The notes under the pieces: generated by a model
What the model saw: the letters and a program-made list of their open reading frames with translations, nothing else
What the model was told of the DNA's origin: nothing
Databases searched by the model: none
Source of the DNA: Desulfoluna limicola
GTDB taxonomy: Bacteria; Desulfobacterota; Desulfobacteria; Desulfobacterales; Desulfolunaceae
Assembly (NCBI RefSeq): GCF_021654575.1
Contig: NZ_AP024488.1
Coordinates: forward strand, 62,001-126,000
Direction of reading: 5' to 3'
DNA length: 64,000 nucleotides
Shown: in pieces, positions 35,870 to 44,086 of the stretch
Layout: each line of letters starts with the position of its first letter
Numbering within the stretch: the first letter of the stretch is position 1
Made by a program: the position numbers and the translations under genes

Positions 35870-37180
35870 ATGATCAAAGCGGACAGAAAAACAGGGCTGG
35901 TCTTTTTTCCGGCGTTTGACTGGGCCATCGATCCCACCCACCCGGAACGGGAAGAACGCCTCCTCTACACCCAGGATCAGGTTTTTGAAGAGGGGCTTTT
36001 TGATATCGACGGCATCACCGAGTTCAAGCCCGATCTGGTGACCCACGAGGACATCCGGCGGGTTCATTTCTGCGCCCCGGATATCGAGAGCGTCACCACC
36101 GAGTCCCACCTTATCAGCGCCGGTGGGGCCGTTACCGTGGGCAAGGCTGTGATGAGCGGGGCCGTTGAGAAGGGGTTTGCCCTGGTGCGTCCCCCTGGGC
36201 ACCACGCCATGCGGGTGGTCCACGGAAACCGGGGCTTCTGCAATATCAACATCGAAGCCATCATGATCGAAAACCTTCGGGCAAAGCACGGGGTTCGCCG
36301 TGTGGCCATTGTCGATACGGACTGCCATCACGGTGACGGCACCCAGGATATCTACTGGCACGACCCGGATACCCTCTTTATCTCCATCCACCAGGACGGA
36401 CGAACCCTTTACCCGGGCTCGGGCTTTATCGAAGAGCTGGGCGGGCCCAATGCCCTTGGCACCACCGTCAATATTCCGCTGCCGCCCCTCACCTCCGACG
36501 AAGGGTACCTCTGGATTATTGAGAACGTGGTGATGCCTATTTTGAATGATTTTCAGCCCGAGATTGTTGTCAACTCCGCTGGCCAGGACAACCACTTCTC
36601 CGACCCCCTCACCAACATGAACTTTTCGGCCCAGGGATACGCTGAACTCACAACGATGCTGAGCCCTGACATCGCCGTCCTCGAAGGGGGCTACTCCATC
36701 GAAGGGGCCTTGCCCTACGTGAACACCGGCATCATCCTTGCCCTGGCAGGTATCGACTACTCGGGCATCAAAGAGCCCGGCTTTGACGCCGCCCGCATCG
36801 CCCAACCCGCAGAGGTCACCCGCCAGGTTCGCCAGGTGGGCCAGGCCGTTCTGTCTACCTGGCGCGAGCGGGAAGCCCTGCGTGCCAAACTCGTGGGAAA
36901 CCACACGTCCGTCAGCAGGCGCCGCAACATCATGTACGACACCGACATGATCTATGAAATGCAGATAGATGAAGTCACCGTCTGCCAGAACTGCAAAGGC
37001 GCCCTCAAGGTGGATTCTTCGTCCGATACCGGACACCACCTCTTCGGCGTCCAGATTCCCAAAGACGTCTGCCCGTCCTGCCGCTCCAAAGCCGAACAGT
37101 GGTTTGATGAAGCCAAAAGCGGCCCCTACACCCTCCGCACCATGCAGGACCTCGATAAGCAGGAGTTCTACGACGGGTAG
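35870..37180 (+). CDS. histone-deacetylase-family amidohydrolase with C-terminal zinc-ribbon-like tail
   Basis: 436 residues. The arginase-fold deacetylase domain (1 to about 345) has RPPGHHA, VDTDCHHGDGTQDIYW (zinc Asp and His, charge relay) and EGGYS with the preceding IAVLEGGYS. The second zinc Asp motif reads SAGQDNHFSDPL where the family has SAGFDAHxxDPL. About 90 further residues end in a CQNCKG...CPSCRS pair, a zinc-ribbon-like element that most bacterial deacetylases lack. Relatives act on acetyl-lysine, acetylpolyamines or acetoin-pathway proteins; the substrate is unknown. It is cytoplasmic and has no acetyltransferase neighbour. Confidence 0.9.
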   Translation: MIKADRKTGLVFFPAFDWAIDPTHPEREERLLYTQDQVFEEGLFDIDGITEFKPDLVTHEDIRRVHFCAPDIESVTTESHLISAGGAVTVGKAVMSGAVEKGFALVRPPGHHAMRVVHGNRGFCNINIEAIMIENLRAKHGVRRVAIVDTDCHHGDGTQDIYWHDPDTLFISIHQDGRTLYPGSGFIEELGGPNALGTTVNIPLPPLTSDEGYLWIIENVVMPILNDFQPEIVVNSAGQDNHFSDPLTNMNFSAQGYAELTTMLSPDIAVLEGGYSIEGALPYVNTGIILALAGIDYSGIKEPGFDAARIAQPAEVTRQVRQVGQAVLSTWREREALRAKLVGNHTSVSRRRNIMYDTDMIYEMQIDEVTVCQNCKGALKVDSSSDTGHHLFGVQIPKDVCPSCRSKAEQWFDEAKSGPYTLRTMQDLDKQEFYDG

Positions 37181-37203
37181 GGGGATTGACAGGGGAAAAG
37201 CGT

Positions 37204-37262
37204 GCCTCCGGCGGCCAGGGGATGATCCCCTGGACCCCATAAGGCACCCAGTTCGCTGACGC
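37204..37262. repeat. GCCTCCGGCGG-family half element (copy n)
   Basis: Left half only: exact box, hairpin CCAGGGG-atgat-CCCCTGG, GACCCCATAAGGC and TTCGCTGACG. It begins 24 bases after the deacetylase stop. Confidence 0.8.
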
Positions 37263-37507
37263 TCACTGCCTGCGAGAAAGATGTTCAGGTGATACTCTTG
37301 CCACGGCGGATCCGAAGGCTGAGTCGGGGCGAAAGCTGGTTGCCGATGCGCTCGCCACCTGAGCTGAGGATTGCGTTTCCTCTGCCACAAGCTCCGTAAA
37401 GGAGTGGGGGCGGCAATGTCACTTCGGGTTCTCATTCTCCTGCGGTTGCTGGAGGTGAGAGCCACAGGTAAGAGTTTGTTTTGATATAGCCCGACAATTT
37501 TGGGCGC

Positions 37508-37532
37508 GCCGCACTCCGGTGCGGCTTTTTTT
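37508..37532 (+). terminator. strong intrinsic terminator without an adjacent gene
   Basis: GCCGCAC-tccg-GTGCGGC followed by seven T. The nearest upstream plus-strand gene ends at 37180, 330 bases away, beyond repeat n. The sequence between (37263-37507) has no ORF, so this could end a small RNA or a long 3' UTR. Confidence 0.85.
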
Positions 37533-37776
37533 GCTATAGTGGCTTTGTACTCTGACCGCGGAGTTGTTCCGGTGAAAGTTATTAACCCGGCGGTTAAACG
37601 CACGATGGCCGAGAAATGGTGTCACCCTGATAAATCAATAGGCCCCAAGCTGCAGGGACACATGTATTATGTTGCCGGGTTAATAATCGCTGGATTGGAA
37701 TCAGAGTACCCACAGACCATGCGCTTGTGATGAACGTAGCATTTCATCAAACTCTGCGCGAATGCGGACGCGGTAT

Positions 37777-37847
37777 GGCCATAAGTAACGATACCTGCGG
37801 CGCATTCGCAACCCGCTTTCAAGGTGGCTCACCTTGCCGCCGGAGGC
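37777..37847. repeat. GCCTCCGGCGG-family half element (copy o)
   Basis: Right half: GCGGCGCATTCGCAACCCG, hairpin CAAGGTG-gct-CACCTTG and exact right box. It ends 26 bases before the epmA-type start. Together with copy n it may be one element split by inserted sequence. Confidence 0.8.
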
Positions 37848-37873
37848 ATGTTTTATATTTTGGAATTAATCAT

Positions 37874-38779
37874 ATGAAGATCAATTTAGAGAATCTCAGG
37901 CGGCGGGCCGCGATCACTTCTTCGGTTCGTCGTTTTTTTATGGAGAAGGGGTACCTGGAGGTGGAGACGCCTCTGTGCGTACCGGAGCCGATTCCCGAGG
38001 CGCACATTGATCCGCTGGAGGCGGGGAACGGATATTTGCAGGCCTCGCCGGAGCTTTGCATGAAGCGACTTCTGGCCGCCGGGTCCGGCCCGATCTTTCA
38101 GATCACCAAGGCATTCAGGAAGGGGGAGCGGGGGGCAAAGCATATCCCTGAGATGACCCTTCTGGAGTGGTACACCCCCCATGCGGACTATGAATCCCTC
38201 ATGGAGGATTGCCGGGGGCTTCTTCTTCGCATTGCCCGGGACCTTGGGCTGGGAGAGACCCTTGAGGTGAAGGGAAAGACCATCCACCTGGACCGGCCGT
38301 GGAAGCGGTTGACGGTCAACGAGGCGTATGCCTTGTATGGATCCCTCCCCATGGAGAAGGCTCTGGTCGAAGATCGCTTTGACGAGGTAATGGGCCTTGA
38401 GGTGGAACCCCGCCTGAGTGGCGACACCCCCGTGTTGCTTTGCGATTACCCCTCGCCCATGGCGGCCCTTGCAAAGCGCAAGGAGTCCGACCCGTCCGTT
38501 GCCGAGCGCTTTGAACTCTACGTGGAAGGGCTGGAGCTGGCCAACGGCTTCACCGAACTCACCGATGCCGTGGAGCAGCGCCAGCGGTTCGAAGAAGAGG
38601 TGGCCCTGCGGGCCCGCCTCGGAAAATCCACCTGGCCCATCCCCGAAAAATTCCTTGCAGACCTTCCTCAGATGCCCCCCACCGCCGGTATCGCCCTTGG
38701 CATGGATCGCCTTGTCATGCTCTTCTGCGGCACCGAGACCATCGATGACGTCCTCGCCTTCCCGCCTGAGTCTCTGTAA
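37874..38779 (+). CDS. epmA: EF-P lysine aminoacylase (EpmA/PoxA/GenX)
   Basis: 301 residues, a class II lysyl-tRNA-synthetase catalytic core without the anticodon-binding domain, the usual EpmA size. Motif 2 is in ITKAFRKGERGAKHIPEMTLLEW; motif 3 is in GIALGMDRLVMLFCG; VETPLCVPEPIPEAHID matches the family N-terminus. EpmA attaches (R)-beta-lysine to a conserved lysine of elongation factor P, which helps ribosomes pass polyproline. EpmB and efp are not in the window. The ATG at 37874 begins the conserved sequence; the open frame upstream translates repeat copy o. Confidence 0.93.
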   Translation: MKINLENLRRRAAITSSVRRFFMEKGYLEVETPLCVPEPIPEAHIDPLEAGNGYLQASPELCMKRLLAAGSGPIFQITKAFRKGERGAKHIPEMTLLEWYTPHADYESLMEDCRGLLLRIARDLGLGETLEVKGKTIHLDRPWKRLTVNEAYALYGSLPMEKALVEDRFDEVMGLEVEPRLSGDTPVLLCDYPSPMAALAKRKESDPSVAERFELYVEGLELANGFTELTDAVEQRQRFEEEVALRARLGKSTWPIPEKFLADLPQMPPTAGIALGMDRLVMLFCGTETIDDVLAFPPESL

Positions 38780-38800
38780 CAGCATACGCGCAGAACAAAT

Positions 38801-39165
38801 GCCTCCGGCGGCAAGGTGTGCCACCTTGGAAGCGGGTTACGGATGCTCTTTGGCCCTCGTTCCTCGGGGCAAAGAGCATCCGGCTGAAATTCGTGATTAA
38901 CCCGGAACTTTGGTAACGATTCATCTCAAAGTTGCCTCCGGCAGACCTGCCGGTGGCCAAGCTTTCGGAACGTTTGACAAACAGGTTTTAAGGTCGATTT
39001 GGATTTGTGTGAAGGCGTTGGTTTTCCGACGGTACTCGTCTTAACGTGCAAGCATCCCCTTTTGCCGCTCAACCCCATCGGGGCTGAGCGGCAAAAGGGG
39101 ATGTAACCGGAGAGTTTTTACGGAGCTTTTGTCGACAAACGACCCGCCGGAGCCATGGCTGAATA
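38801..39165. repeat. long composite repeat, at least two elements in tandem (copy p)
   Basis: First part: exact left box, hairpin CAAGGTG-tgc-CACCTTG, GGATGCTCTTTGGC and its inverse around CCCTCGTTCCTCGGGG. Second part: border GGTAACGATTCATCT, box GCCTCCGGCAG, GTTTGACAAACAGG, hairpin CCCCTTTTGCCGCTCA/TGAGCGGCAAAAGGGG, and an end GCTGAATAGTTACG that mirrors the border. Confidence 0.85.
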
Positions 39166-39454
39166 GTTACGAATTTTGTATTCATTCTTCTGTATCAAAC
39201 CCACCACTTGCATCCGTTAAATGTTTGGCTCCTGGCTGGGCTTCGGGGTCACCCTTTTGGGCGGTGAGTGGTTAACCACATGGAATTGCACGTAAAAAAT
39301 CAAAGACATGTGATATTGTGTTTGATCGTATGAACAGTATTTGCGATAATCAACGACGATCCAGTATGAAATGTGACAGGGTTCCGATCGCATGCCCATA
39401 CATATGGGATAGGTGAGGTGTGAATCTTTAACTGTTTAACAAAGGAGAGGTGGG

Positions 39455-41311
39455 ATGAGGATAAGACAAGGGCTTTTTGCCATCTTGCTGGTACTCGTAT
39501 CGCTTGCCATCATGGGGTGTGATTCGGACCTGACACCGGATAACACCATCATCGTGGTTTCTGATGGGGTCACGGGTGAGGGGGCCGGGGCAAACGAAAT
39601 TTTGCCTAATGCCATCGTCTACAAGGTGGCTGATAAGGAGAGCGAGTTCTTTGCCAAGCTCTTGACGGCTGAAAAAGTCGAAGGCGCAAACGTACAATTT
39701 TATGCTCGGAGCTCGGAAGGGTCGGAGTGGGTTAAACTCGGTGGCGAATATACCACCGGTGAGGATGGCAAAGTTGCCCTTGATGGCCTTGGGAGCTATC
39801 TGGCAGCAAAGAACCTCCTGAATCCCGGTGTTTTGCAACTGAAAGCCCGGGCTTCCCACCCATTGGACACGAGTCTTTTTGTTGAGGATTCCTTGGGCAT
39901 TGTTCGTGTCCTTGCCGAATACCCTGATGAGGGTGAGGGGGACAACCCCAACCCCCAGGTCATCTTTGCCGATCATGACAACACCGTTCATGCCACCGGG
40001 GGGTTGAATGCCATCCAAGACTGGATCAATTTCCTTAATGTCACCAAGGGGGACTGGCCCTATGTTGATGACAAGGTGAAAGGAGAACTGGATGCTCACC
40101 TTGAGGCCGGCAAAGACCTTGTTCTCATCACCGGCATGTCTCCTGAGATCCGTTACCTCTGCCGGCAGCAGATGATTGATCATTTTGAAAAGGGCAATAC
40201 CCGGGCTATCCCCATTATTGTGAAAGAGGACCTTCCTTACCCACACAGCCCTGAATTTAAGGCCGAGTGCTTGAAGACCCTGAAACATCTTTACGGTGCC
40301 TCGAAGTGCCTTGCCATGGTGGGGGATACCGTACGGCAGGATGGCTATGGTGCTATAGCCAACGATATTTTCTACATTCCCTATCAGGTCAACTATGAGC
40401 CCGATTTCTGGCTTCTGGATACTGAAGGGTATGGCTGGATTCATCCGGATACAGTGGTGAACAATTGGGAAGATGTGATGCAACGCATCGCAGACGGTCC
40501 CAAGGAGCGCCCGAACTACTTTATGAAACATCACACCGGCTTTAAAAATATCGCCCACCGAGGTGGTGGGGAGCTTGCACCGGAGAACACCCTTGTGGCG
40601 TATCGAAAATCCATGGCAGTAGGTGCGGACACTCTTGAGGCCGATGTTCATATGACTTCAGACAAGGTGGTGGTGGTGTCCCATGATGAAACCGTGGACC
40701 GCTGCACCGACGGCACCGGGGCCATCATGGGCATGACCAGTGAGGAGCTAAGGGCCCTGGACGCTGGGTACTGGTATACTTCTGACGGCGGCGCCACCTA
40801 CCCCTGGCGAGGCAAAGGGCTTACCCTTCCCACTCTTGAAGAGGTTTTTAGCGATGCTGAGCTGAACCAAGCTCCCATGGTCCTTGAGATTAAGCAGGAA
40901 GGGGCAGAGATCGTGGAGAAGGTGCTGGATCTCATTGCCGCATACGATATGCAGCACAAGCTTATTCTCGGTGGTTTCGATGATTCCACCCTCGGCCTTA
41001 TTAAAGAGATGGCCGCAGTGAAGGATCTTGATATTAAGACCATCTTCGCCACCGACGGCGTCCTGGAGTTTACCTTTACTCCCCTTTCCATCATGCAGAA
41101 GCCTGACTACGAAATGCCCGCCGACGTTCTCTGCCTCCCCAACGCCATGATGACCCAGGTTCTCATGTCCAAAATTCGTACCCTCGGGATGAAGTGCTAC
41201 GTCTGGACCGTCAACACCGAGATCGAGATGAAACGCCAGATGGATTGGCTGAAAGTGGACGGGATCATGACCGACAACCCACAGCGACTTGAAGCCGTCA
41301 TTGAGGAGTAA
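39455..41311 (+). CDS. lipoprotein with HAD (LNS2-like) and glycerophosphodiester phosphodiesterase domains
   Basis: 618 residues. A signal peptide with lipobox AIMGC (Cys at about 22) predicts a lipoprotein. Residues about 25-165 are an Ig/carboxypeptidase-regulatory-like region. About 168-330 form a HAD-like domain starting VIFADHDNTVHATGG, like the DxDGT nucleophile motif of lipin/LNS2 phosphatidate phosphatases. From about 368 a GDPD domain follows: NIAHRGGGELAPENT, LEADVHMTSD and VVSHDETVDRCTDGTG keep both catalytic His and the metal acids. The combination suggests sequential hydrolysis of glycerophospholipid headgroups and phosphate release at the membrane (inference). GGAGAGGTGGG precedes the ATG. 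Confidence 0.85.
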   Translation: MRIRQGLFAILLVLVSLAIMGCDSDLTPDNTIIVVSDGVTGEGAGANEILPNAIVYKVADKESEFFAKLLTAEKVEGANVQFYARSSEGSEWVKLGGEYTTGEDGKVALDGLGSYLAAKNLLNPGVLQLKARASHPLDTSLFVEDSLGIVRVLAEYPDEGEGDNPNPQVIFADHDNTVHATGGLNAIQDWINFLNVTKGDWPYVDDKVKGELDAHLEAGKDLVLITGMSPEIRYLCRQQMIDHFEKGNTRAIPIIVKEDLPYPHSPEFKAECLKTLKHLYGASKCLAMVGDTVRQDGYGAIANDIFYIPYQVNYEPDFWLLDTEGYGWIHPDTVVNNWEDVMQRIADGPKERPNYFMKHHTGFKNIAHRGGGELAPENTLVAYRKSMAVGADTLEADVHMTSDKVVVVSHDETVDRCTDGTGAIMGMTSEELRALDAGYWYTSDGGATYPWRGKGLTLPTLEEVFSDAELNQAPMVLEIKQEGAEIVEKVLDLIAAYDMQHKLILGGFDDSTLGLIKEMAAVKDLDIKTIFATDGVLEFTFTPLSIMQKPDYEMPADVLCLPNAMMTQVLMSKIRTLGMKCYVWTVNTEIEMKRQMDWLKVDGIMTDNPQRLEAVIEE

Positions 41312-41324
41312 AGAAAAATATTAT

Positions 41325-41432
41325 GCCTCCGGCGGGCAGGGGCTGAGCCCCTGCACCCCAGGTTCGCGAATGCTCTTGCCCCTCATTCCTCGGGCCAGTC
41401 ACATTCGCTGACGGGCTGCGCCCGTGGGCAAG
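41325..41432. repeat. GCCTCCGGCGG-family element (copy q)
   Basis: Exact left box, hairpin GCAGGGGC-tga-GCCCCTGC, TTCGCGAATGCTC, CCCCTCATTCCTCGGGCC, CATTCGCTGACGGGCTGCGCC and a CCGTGGGC end. It starts 14 bases after the GDPD stop. Confidence 0.85.
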
Positions 41433-41582
41433 GACTGAAGTGATACAGCCTCTTTCAGGTATTTGCCTGGGACCCGGTCAGACCCGATGGATCTGACCGG
41501 TATCTTTTTTTAGAACTGTAATTTCATCAATGCCATAAAAAGAGAGAGATTCGTTGACAACCGTCGCCTTCCCATTATTCTG

Positions 41583-41659
41583 CCTTTAGCCTTTAGCCTT
41601 TAGCCTTTAGCCTTTAGCCTTTAGCCTTTAGCCTTTAGCCTTTAGCCTTTAGCCTTTAG
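41583..41659. repeat. heptamer tandem repeat (CCTTTAG)x11
   Basis: Eleven perfect copies of CCTTTAG in a row. The sequence just before it (TTGACAACCGTCGCC, TTATT) also occurs at 18112-18137 before a single CCTTTAG-CCTTT, so the array looks like a local expansion of a seed present elsewhere. A likely variable-number locus. Confidence 0.95.
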
Positions 41660-41746
41660 CCCTCTTTATGATATGACCGCGGTCAGCGGTACGAGGTCAC
41701 AACGTAGGTGTGTGTCGGACACAAGAGATCATGGGAGATGACGTCA

Positions 41747-42124
41747 ATGAGCAACGATTCCAACAGCCGTCTGGTGTACTCCACGGAGACGGGCAGGGTG
41801 TGCCCTGGCTGCGGCAAGCCGGTGAAGGGGTGTACCTGTAAAAAGAAGAAGAAGGGCGCCTCATCCGCCCCTGCGGTAAAGCAGGATGGCGTCGTGCGCG
41901 TGATGCGTGAGACCAAGGGGCGAAAAGGCAAGGGGATGAGTCTGGTGACAGGCGTTCCCGGCAGCGATGCAGATATTAAAGGGTTGGCAAAGGAGCTGAA
42001 GCAGCTCTGCGGCACCGGCGGAAGTGTGAAAAACGGGGTGATCGAGATCCAGGGGGATCACCGGGACAAGTTGGTGGAGGCGTTGAAATCCAAAGGTTTT
42101 AACGCCAAAAAGGCCGGGGGGTAA
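41747..42124 (+). CDS. SUI1/eIF1-like translation factor (YciH family)
   Basis: 125 residues. A short N-terminal zinc-binding-looking segment VCPGCGKPVKGCTCKKKKK is followed by the SUI1 domain: VVRVMRETKGRKGKGMSLVTGVP, ELKQLCGTGGSVKNGVIEIQGDH and the KGFNAKKAGG end. Bacterial YciH resembles eukaryotic eIF1 and affects start-site fidelity and stress translation; it is not essential. GGGAG nine bases before ATG 41747 is the best start; ATG codons at 41731 (out of frame) and 41738 are alternatives. Confidence 0.9.
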   Translation: MSNDSNSRLVYSTETGRVCPGCGKPVKGCTCKKKKKGASSAPAVKQDGVVRVMRETKGRKGKGMSLVTGVPGSDADIKGLAKELKQLCGTGGSVKNGVIEIQGDHRDKLVEALKSKGFNAKKAGG

Positions 42125-42154
42125 GGGCGAGTACCCTAAGGACCAGGCACTTTG

Positions 42155-42395
42155 GGTAACGATTCAGTACACCATTGCCTCCGGCGGCCCTGCCGGGGGC
42201 CAAACTTTTACCTGATCTAAAAGCGTGGGTTTGACAAACAGGTCTAATAGCGATTTCGACTGATGCGAAGGTGCTCTTGTGCCAACCGTTGTTCACGGGC
42301 GCAGCCCGTCAGCAAATGTGACGTACCCGAGGAACGAGGGTTCGGAGCATTTGCGAACCTGGGGTCAAGGGGCTCAGCCCCTTGCCGCCGGAGGC
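42155..42395. repeat. complete composite repeat (copy r)
   Basis: Border GGTAACGATTCAG, exact left box, hairpin GGCCCTGCCGGGGGCC, GTTTGACAAACAGG, ATTTCGACTGATGCGAAG, CACGGGCGCAGCCCGTCAGC, CCCGAGGAACGAGGG, hairpin AAGGGG-ctca-GCCCCTT and exact right box. It is the most complete copy and lies at a convergent junction (eIF1-like gene against the symporter). Confidence 0.9.
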
Positions 42396-42421
42396 ATCCT
42401 TTGTTGAAGGCTGATAAAAAT

Positions 42422-42457
42422 AAAAACGGGAAGGGGCAAAGGCCCCTTCCCGTTTTT
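42422..42457. terminator. two-way intrinsic terminator
   Basis: CGGGAAGGGGC-aaag-GCCCCTTCCCG, a perfect 11-bp stem flanked by AAAAA on the left and TTTTTT on the right. It can end transcripts from both the eIF1-like gene and the convergent symporter gene. Confidence 0.93.
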
Positions 42458-42523
42458 TGATGGCAGAACGGAGAAGAAACGCGGGCCGCATCGCAAGGGA
42501 GACAATGGGCCCACGTTTCCTGA

Positions 42524-44086
42524 TCACGCCTGGGCGGCCCTTTTGACAGAGGCCGCGCCTTGTGCGTTCTTCTCGCTGTTGGAGAGGATCTGCCCGGACT
42601 CGAGGCGTGCGAGGTAGTTGTTCAGCTCTTCTTTTACCTCAGGAGCCATGATGTAGAGACCGATGATGTTGGGAACACAAACCACGAAGATGAGGGCGTC
42701 TGCGATGTTGACAACATACTTGAGGTTGATCATGGCACCTGCCCAGTAGACCAGACAGTAGAAGATGTTGTAGGCCAGCGCTTTTTTGGGATCTTCACCC
42801 ACGAGGTATTCGAAGGCTTTCAACCCGTAGTACGCCCAGGAAACCGCGCAGGTGAATCCGAAGAGGATGGCTGCGAAGGTGAGGGGGTAGACGGCGAAGT
42901 CGAAGTGGCGCTGGAAGGCCCAGGAGCTCATGGGCATGCCGTTGAGCCCCATGTTCACGTACTCTGGGACGGCGACCATGGTGGTGACAACAACCAGTGC
43001 GGTGGCGAACTGAACCACAATGGTGTCGATGAAGGGCTCGATCATGGAGACAAAACCTTCGGTGACGGGCTCATCGGTCTGCACGGCAGAGTGGGCGATG
43101 GCCGCGGTACCGAGGCCACACTCGTTGGAGAAGGCCGCGCGCTGGAATCCGATCATCATGGCTGCTGCGATGCCGCCGCCGGCTGCTTTCGCGGTGAAGG
43201 CGTCCGCGATGATAAGCTTGATGGCAGGGAGGATAAAGGAGCCGTTGAGAAACAGAACGACGGCCACCAGTACCAGATAGGTGATGACCATGACGGGCAC
43301 AATGCGGGTGGCCATGGCAGCGATACGCTTCATTCCGCCGATGATGACGACGCCCACAACAACAGCGCCGATGAGACCCACGAGCCACCCCATGTGCATG
43401 ATGGCGCCTTCGTTGCCGCCAAGGGTCTTGAGCTGGTTGTAGATCTGGTTGGACTGGAACATATTGCCGATGCCGAGGCAGCCGAGGACAAGGCCCCAGG
43501 CATAGAACTTACCGACGAACTTGCCGAGGCCTTCCATACCACGGGCGGCCAGGCCCTGGGAGAGGTAATACATGGGACCGCCTTTGACGGTGCCGTCCTC
43601 TTTGTAGGTTCGGTACTTGGTGGCCAGGGTGCACTCGGTGAACTTGGAGGACATGCCGATAAAGGCGGCGAACATCATCCAGAAGATGGCACCGGGGCCG
43701 CCGATCATGATGGCGATGGGAACCCCTGCGATGTTGGACATGCCAACGGATCCGGAGATGGCGGAGCAGAGTGCGCCGAAGTGAGAGACTTCACCTGATG
43801 CAGCGGAATCGTGGTAGTCGCCCTTGGCGAGGCTGACCGCATGCTTGAACCCGCGGATGTTGATGAACCCCATGTAGAGGGTGCAGTAGAGGCCTGCGGA
43901 GATGAGGAGGCAGACGATCAGGGACCAGTCGTTGCCGAAGAGATGCACTTTGTAGAAGATGAAACCGGTGAGAAAGTTTGAAATGGGCTCGAAAAAAGAA
44001 TCAAGGTTAATACCCTGTTTGGTTTCGGCAAAGGCGGGGGTCGCAGCTGCAAGCAGTAAGACGATCGCCTTGAATAAAAACTTCAT
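42524..44086 (-). CDS. AGCS-family sodium:alanine/glycine symporter
   Basis: 520 residues with about ten to eleven membrane segments. Conserved AGCS stretches are GDYHDSAASGEVSHFGALCSAISGSVG then MSNIAGVPIAIMIGGPGAIFWMM, MSSKFTECTLATKYR, GGPMYYL and AFSNECGLGTAAIAH. It imports alanine or glycine with sodium across the inner membrane. The N-terminus is unusually signal-peptide-like (LLLAAATPAFAETKQG), about 30 residues longer than many relatives. GGAGG four bases before the ATG. The long upstream gap has two inverted repeats that may bind a regulator; no glycine riboswitch was found. Confidence 0.93.
   Translation of the reverse strand: MKFLFKAIVLLLAAATPAFAETKQGINLDSFFEPISNFLTGFIFYKVHLFGNDWSLIVCLLISAGLYCTLYMGFINIRGFKHAVSLAKGDYHDSAASGEVSHFGALCSAISGSVGMSNIAGVPIAIMIGGPGAIFWMMFAAFIGMSSKFTECTLATKYRTYKEDGTVKGGPMYYLSQGLAARGMEGLGKFVGKFYAWGLVLGCLGIGNMFQSNQIYNQLKTLGGNEGAIMHMGWLVGLIGAVVVGVVIIGGMKRIAAMATRIVPVMVITYLVLVAVVLFLNGSFILPAIKLIIADAFTAKAAGGGIAAAMMIGFQRAAFSNECGLGTAAIAHSAVQTDEPVTEGFVSMIEPFIDTIVVQFATALVVVTTMVAVPEYVNMGLNGMPMSSWAFQRHFDFAVYPLTFAAILFGFTCAVSWAYYGLKAFEYLVGEDPKKALAYNIFYCLVYWAGAMINLKYVVNIADALIFVVCVPNIIGLYIMAPEVKEELNNYLARLESGQILSNSEKNAQGAASVKRAAQA

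Noticed and set aside
37263..37507. Cobalamin, TPP or c-di-GMP riboswitch, or 6S RNA
   Set aside because: None of the conserved boxes could be matched; kept only as an unassigned RNA candidate.
35714..37603. Long open frame antisense to the deacetylase
   Set aside because: It is the GC-driven shadow of a recognised gene and also translates repeat elements.
41583..41659. CRISPR array
   Set aside because: It is a 7-bp tandem repeat with no spacers and no cas genes.
42560..43798. 412-codon plus-strand frame over the symporter
   Set aside because: Gly/Asp/His-rich shadow of the AGCS gene.
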